NCBI GenBank assembly: GCA_017470145.1 | Contig: JAFUFB010000001.1 | Span: forward strand, 1 to 64,000 | Source of the DNA: Clostridia bacterium | Lineage (GTDB): Bacteria; Bacillota; Clostridia; Christensenellales; Aristaeellaceae | DNA length: 64,000 bases | Direction: 5' to 3' | Part shown: positions 61,230 to 64,000 of the stretch, one piece after another | Layout of the letters: every line of letters starts with the position of its first letter | How positions within the stretch are numbered: the stretch's first letter is position 1 | Program-made: the position numbers and the translations under genes | The notes under the pieces: model-generated | The model's input: the letters and a program-made list of their open reading frames with translations, nothing else | Databases searched by the model: none | What the model was told of the DNA's origin: nothing

Positions 61230-62210
61230 TTATATTGCGTCAAACCAGGCCGGATCCTCCCCCGGCTGGTCGTTTTGCACCACGTAGGCCTGCCCGTTCT
61301 TATACTGCAGCTCCTGGCTCTTGATGCTGACTCGGGTGTAGGGCGCGATGGGGTATGTGATGAACACGTTCGACCCAATGACGGAGTCATGGCCGATCAC
61401 GGTCTGCCCGCCCAGGATGGACGCCCCGGCGTAGATCGTTACGTTGTCCTCGATGGTGGGATGGCGGCGCTTGCCGTGCAGCTTCTGCCCGCCCTTGGTG
61501 GATAGCGCCCCCAGGGTTACGCCCTGATAGATCTTTACGTTGTCGCCAATGATTGTCGTCTCCCCTACCACGATGCCCGTGCCATGGTCGATGAAGAAAT
61601 ACTTGCCGATCTGCGCGCCGGGATGGATGTCGATCCCCGTTCTGCTGTGAGCGTATTCCGTCATGATTCGGGGGATAATGGGCACGTTCAGCTCGTACAG
61701 CGCGTGAGCCAGCCGATTGATGGTAATGGCGTAAAAGCCGGGATAGGCTATGATGATTTCCGCCTTGCTGGAGGCCGCCGGGTCCCCGTCGTAGGCCGCC
61801 TGCAGGTCGTACTCTACCAGCTCCCGGATCGCTGGCAGTCGCTCTAAAAAGCTGGCCGTAATCCCCTCCGCGGTACGCTCGATGTGATCGTCCGGGCAGT
61901 GTCCGTTCCCCTTGATCGCGATGGCGATCTGCCGGTTCAGCAGGAACGCCACATCCTCAATCAGGGCCGAGAGGTGATTCTTCGGGTTATAGATTCGGTA
62001 GGCATAGTCGCAATAGTATCCTGGAAACACGATGCGAAGCATCTTCCCCGTCAATTCCTGAATGGTCAGCCTGTCCGGCTGGCCAAACATCTCCAGCCGA
62101 TCGATCACGCGGTCGTTTTCATAGTCCTGGAGGATGCCATCCGTCAGCGACTGTATCCTCGCGTCCAATCCCATTGTTTTGTCCTGCATCTCGCGGTGAG
62201 CCTCCGTCAT
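61230..62210 (-). CDS. cysE: Serine O-acetyltransferase
   Basis: A 326-residue enzyme that makes O-acetylserine for cysteine synthesis. An N-terminal helical domain (about 1-180) precedes a left-handed beta helix of hexapeptide repeats (about 190-295): GIDIHPGAQIGKYFFIDHGTG, VVGETTIIGDNVKIYQGVTLG, RHPTIEDNVTIYAGASILGG (three consecutive blocks). The catalytic His and Asp lie in FIDHGTGIVVGE. The C-terminus lacks the usual terminal Ile of the CysK-binding tail except for AWFDAI, which does end in Ile. It diverges from cysK. Confidence 0.93.
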   Translation of the reverse strand: MTEAHREMQDKTMGLDARIQSLTDGILQDYENDRVIDRLEMFGQPDRLTIQELTGKMLRIVFPGYYCDYAYRIYNPKNHLSALIEDVAFLLNRQIAIAIKGNGHCPDDHIERTAEGITASFLERLPAIRELVEYDLQAAYDGDPAASSKAEIIIAYPGFYAITINRLAHALYELNVPIIPRIMTEYAHSRTGIDIHPGAQIGKYFFIDHGTGIVVGETTIIGDNVKIYQGVTLGALSTKGGQKLHGKRRHPTIEDNVTIYAGASILGGQTVIGHDSVIGSNVFITYPIAPYTRVSIKSQELQYKNGQAYVVQNDQPGEDPAWFDAI

Positions 62211-62299
62211 AGCTTGTCTATGTTCCTTTTCAACCCTGGATATTGGAAACCCGCTTCTTTTCCTCCCCGAAAATCCGATTTCTCGAAGAGGATGGGAGA

Positions 62300-62328
62300 A
62301 GTATACAGCCCATTGCCCTTTCTGTCAA
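62300..62328 (-). promoter_or_regulatory. cysE promoter
   Basis: TTGACA (62328-62323) and TATACT (62305-62300), spacer 17, on the minus strand about 90 bases before cysE. Confidence 0.75.
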
Positions 62329-62360
62329 AAGGGAAATCGGCTGCCAGTGTCTTGAATATC

Positions 62361-62394
62361 CCTACTTGACAAGTAGGTAAAAGAGAGGTTTAAT
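62361..62394 (+). promoter_or_regulatory. cysK promoter with palindrome over the -35
   Basis: TTGACA (62366-62371) and TTTAAT (62389-62394), spacer 17. The -35 lies inside CCTACTTGACAAGTAGG (62361-62377), a perfect palindrome with 8-bp arms and one central base. A dimeric repressor bound there would block RNA polymerase. CymR, an Rrf2-family regulator of cysteine genes, is a candidate but its site was not matched. Confidence 0.7.
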
Positions 62395-62452
62395 GTTATG
62401 GATCCAGCTGTGGAGGGACACCCATCGTGGGATGAATCTTACGCTGATATGA

Positions 62453-62475
62453 ACCCCCGCGGGACAAGGGGGAGC
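62453..62475. repeat. Palindromic repeat copy in the cysK leader
   Basis: AACCCCCGC then GGGACAAGGGGGAGC: a degenerate copy of the GC-rich hairpin family, inside the about 145-base cysK leader. It may fold in the mRNA. No T-box or other riboswitch core was found in this leader. Confidence 0.45.
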
Positions 62476-62547
62476 AAGATAGCTTTCGTAAATCAAAGGA
62501 ATAACCCTTAGGCAAACATTCCATTTCGACGAAGGAGGATGGTATTC

Positions 62548-63459
62548 ATGGCAATCTATCAATCCACGCGGGAACTGATCGGGAACACGCCGCTGCTGCG
62601 GCTGAATCATCTGGGCTTTCCGGAGGAAGCAAAGGTATATGCGAAGCTGGAATTATGGAATCCCGCCGGCTCCGTCAAGGATAGAACCGGCCTGTTTATG
62701 GTCACCGCCGCCGAGGAAAAAGGCACGCTGAAGGCCGGAGGCACCATTGTGGAGGCCACGGCAGGAAACACAGGCCTGGGCATCGCCTTCGCCGCCCTGA
62801 ATCGGGGCTATCAGGTCATCTTCGTGGTACCGGAAAAGTTCAGCCTGGAAAAGCAGGCCCTGATGCGGGCCCTGGGAGCCCGGGTCATCAATACGCCCGC
62901 AGAGGGTGGAATGCTGGGCGCGGAAGCGAAGGCCAACGAGCTGCGGGAAAGTATCCCCGGCGCCCTTTCCCTGGGCCAGTTCCATAACATGGCCAATCCC
63001 CAGGCCCATTATGAAACCACCGGGCCGGAAATCTGGGCGGACCTGGGGGATAGCCTGGATTACTTTGTCGCCGGCGCAGGCTCCGGCGGCACCTATAGCG
63101 GAACCGCTCGTTTCCTGAAAGAAAAAAAGCCGGCCATCACCGGCATCCTGGCGGATCCCCTGGGGTCCACCATGGGCGGCGGCGAGCCTGGCGATTATGA
63201 TATTGAGGGCATCGGCAATGATTTTATCGCCGACACCATGGATATGTCGCTGGTGGATCGCGTTATTAAGGTAAAGGACACCGAAGCCTTCGAAAGCTGC
63301 CGGCAGCTGGCGTCCCAGGAGGGGATCTTCGCCGGCCCCAGCTCCGGCGCCGCCCTGACGGCGGTGAAGAAGCTCGTTGCTGCCGGAGCCACCGGCACCA
63401 TCGTCACCGTGTTCCCGGACCGGGGCGACCGCTATTTCAGCAAGGGGCTGTATGTCTGA
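62548..63459 (+). CDS. cysK: Cysteine synthase (O-acetylserine sulfhydrylase)
   Basis: A 303-residue PLP enzyme that makes cysteine from O-acetylserine and sulfide. PLP Lys lies in NPAGSVKDRTGLF, substrate loop in EATAGNTGLGIAFA, phosphate loop in AGAGSGGTYSGTARF, and the C-terminal GPSSGAAL closes the site. The start is ATG at 62548, with AAGGAGG 9 bases upstream. An ATG 9 bases earlier lies against that site. It pairs with cysE across the divergent promoter. Confidence 0.96.
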   Translation: MAIYQSTRELIGNTPLLRLNHLGFPEEAKVYAKLELWNPAGSVKDRTGLFMVTAAEEKGTLKAGGTIVEATAGNTGLGIAFAALNRGYQVIFVVPEKFSLEKQALMRALGARVINTPAEGGMLGAEAKANELRESIPGALSLGQFHNMANPQAHYETTGPEIWADLGDSLDYFVAGAGSGGTYSGTARFLKEKKPAITGILADPLGSTMGGGEPGDYDIEGIGNDFIADTMDMSLVDRVIKVKDTEAFESCRQLASQEGIFAGPSSGAALTAVKKLVAAGATGTIVTVFPDRGDRYFSKGLYV

Positions 63460-63502
63460 AATCATGAACCAGGTTTTATCTGATATCATTACTAAAACGG
63501 CA

Positions 63503-63579
63503 ATAAAAAGCACCGGGTAGTTCCAGCTACACGGTGCTCGGGTCCCCAGGTTATACTCTAACCAGCAGGCCGCCATCGC
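63503..63579 (-). ncRNA. Candidate small RNA, about 75 bases
   Basis: A consensus promoter (63586-63614) is followed by about 75 bases and a terminator on the minus strand: AGCACCG pairs with CGGTGCT, with GTAG/CTAC inside, then TTTTTATT. In the body GGTTA pairs with TAACC. No open reading frame fits between. It lies between cysK and hsdR, 45 bases beyond the cysK stop and opposed to it. I cannot match it to a known RNA family. Confidence 0.55.
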
Positions 63580-63585
63580 AGTGTC

Positions 63586-63614
63586 ATTATACGGCAGGGG
63601 CGGTTCCGTGTCAA
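63586..63614 (-). promoter_or_regulatory. Orphan consensus promoter
   Basis: TTGACA (63614-63609) and TATAAT (63591-63586) exactly 17 bases apart, with no coding region following; see the candidate small RNA. Confidence 0.75.
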
Positions 63615-63760
63615 GCAGAGCCGCTTTTTACAATGGGCTTACATCTTAGCAGCTTACAGTTCACTACACTTGATCATAAATACTCATGAGGGGGTTCACC
63701 CGCAAGAATCATCCCTTTTTTTCGTGGTCTCCTTCTTTAAGGATGTGCTTGATATTTCCC

Positions 63761-64000
63761 TTATGCAACCCTCGCGTTGTCGTTCACCCGTTCGATGGCT
63801 TTCTTTATGCCTTCCCACACCTTCAGATCCGTGAATATTTCCACGATGCTGCCCTGGTCGGTAAATGGCGCGTGCTGCATGACGGAGTAATCCTTCAGCA
63901 TCCCGTTTTGTACGATGTATTCCACAATCTGGTTCACAAAATAGATCTGCCGGCTGTCCAGCTGCGTGCTGTTCAGATACTCCGCGAAGGCCTCCTTGGC
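63761..64000 (-). CDS. hsdR: Type I restriction enzyme subunit R, C-terminal end (runs off the right edge)
   Basis: The minus strand is open from the window edge to TAA at 63761, giving 79 residues. It reads AKEAFAEYLNSTQLDSRQIY, then FVNQIVEYIVQNGMLKDYSV, then APFTDQGSIVEIFTDLKVWE and IKKAIERVNDNARVA. This Q-x2-F-V-N-x-I-x2-Y-I-x2-N-G ... P-F-T-D pattern is the usual C-terminus of EcoEI-type HsdR. The helicase and nuclease domains lie outside. hsdM and hsdS are expected beyond the edge. Confidence 0.78.
   Translation of the reverse strand, partial: AKEAFAEYLNSTQLDSRQIYFVNQIVEYIVQNGMLKDYSVMQHAPFTDQGSIVEIFTDLKVWEGIKKAIERVNDNARVA

Noticed and set aside
62395..62547. Possible T-box or other riboswitch in the cysK leader
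   Set aside because: No AGGGTGGNACCGCG-type T-box core or S-box blocks were found. Only a degenerate palindrome is present.

Overview
The window looks like a GC-rich member of the Clostridia (Bacillota), probably an anaerobic gut or rumen fermenter that lives on glycans. This is an inference from content. Supporting signs are AGGAGG ribosome binding sites, a SAM-I riboswitch on metK, NrdR-type boxes on an anaerobic ribonucleotide reductase, the Firmicutes families DUF1292, DUF896 (YnzC), DUF1385 (YqhQ) and PrsA, a Re-citrate-synthase-like enzyme, intrinsic terminators, and many glycosidases. GC content was judged by eye and not measured.

Layout. 1-237: end of an IS66-family insertion sequence with the start of tnpA. 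421-9431: a divergent sialic-acid utilisation cluster. One arm carries a binding protein, two permeases, nanA and an SGNH esterase. The other carries a FadR-type regulator, nanE, nanK, a YhcH-like gene and nagA. Both arms have near-consensus promoters, and an inverted repeat sits at the regulator's promoter. 9550-10490: a scar zone with a frameshifted AT-rich pseudogene, tRNA-Val, a 27-bp duplication of its 3' end and a scrambled tRNA-like remnant. 10658-19197: GH2, GH31 with a soluble hybrid histidine kinase, and a small secreted protein. 19350-23452: a MacB-type ABC system with two HlyD-like adaptors. 23625-31025: an amidohydrolase, an Lgt paralogue, a phosphodiester glycosidase, DUF1292, DUF896, GNAT, a GT2-GtrA fusion, an F420-ligase-like protein, DUF1643 and nrdG. 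31096-33407: nrdD with two NrdR boxes 32 bp apart. 33579-37277: tRNA-Arg, GH29 fucosidase and GH120 xylosidase-family protein. 37480-38835: larC with a long histidine-rich insert. 38964-39622: seven tRNAs in one operon. 39824-44188: tsaC, prfA, prmC and yqhQ. 44456-46168: metK with its riboswitch, then tRNA-Pro and tRNA-Thr. 46279-55925: murG, a membrane protein, prsA, mtnN, a sugar isomerase, an aminotransferase, a Re-citrate-synthase-like gene and eno. 56179-63459: an unrecognised 581-residue protein, an ABC exporter, luxS, an AhpD-like protein and divergent cysE/cysK. 63503-64000: a candidate small RNA and the 3' end of hsdR.

How the genes fit together. The nan cluster would take sialic acid to glucosamine-6-phosphate, although nagB is not in the window. 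GH2, GH29, GH31 and GH120 release other sugars from host or plant glycans. MetK, MtnN and LuxS form a SAM-recycling route to homocysteine, and CysE plus CysK make cysteine. TsaC, PrmC and PrfA serve translation.

The least explained items are a family of GC-rich palindromes with apparently compensated stems scattered between genes, the orphan promoter-terminator unit at 63503-63614, the tRNA-Val scar, and the 581-residue protein. None of these proves a new system from sequence alone.
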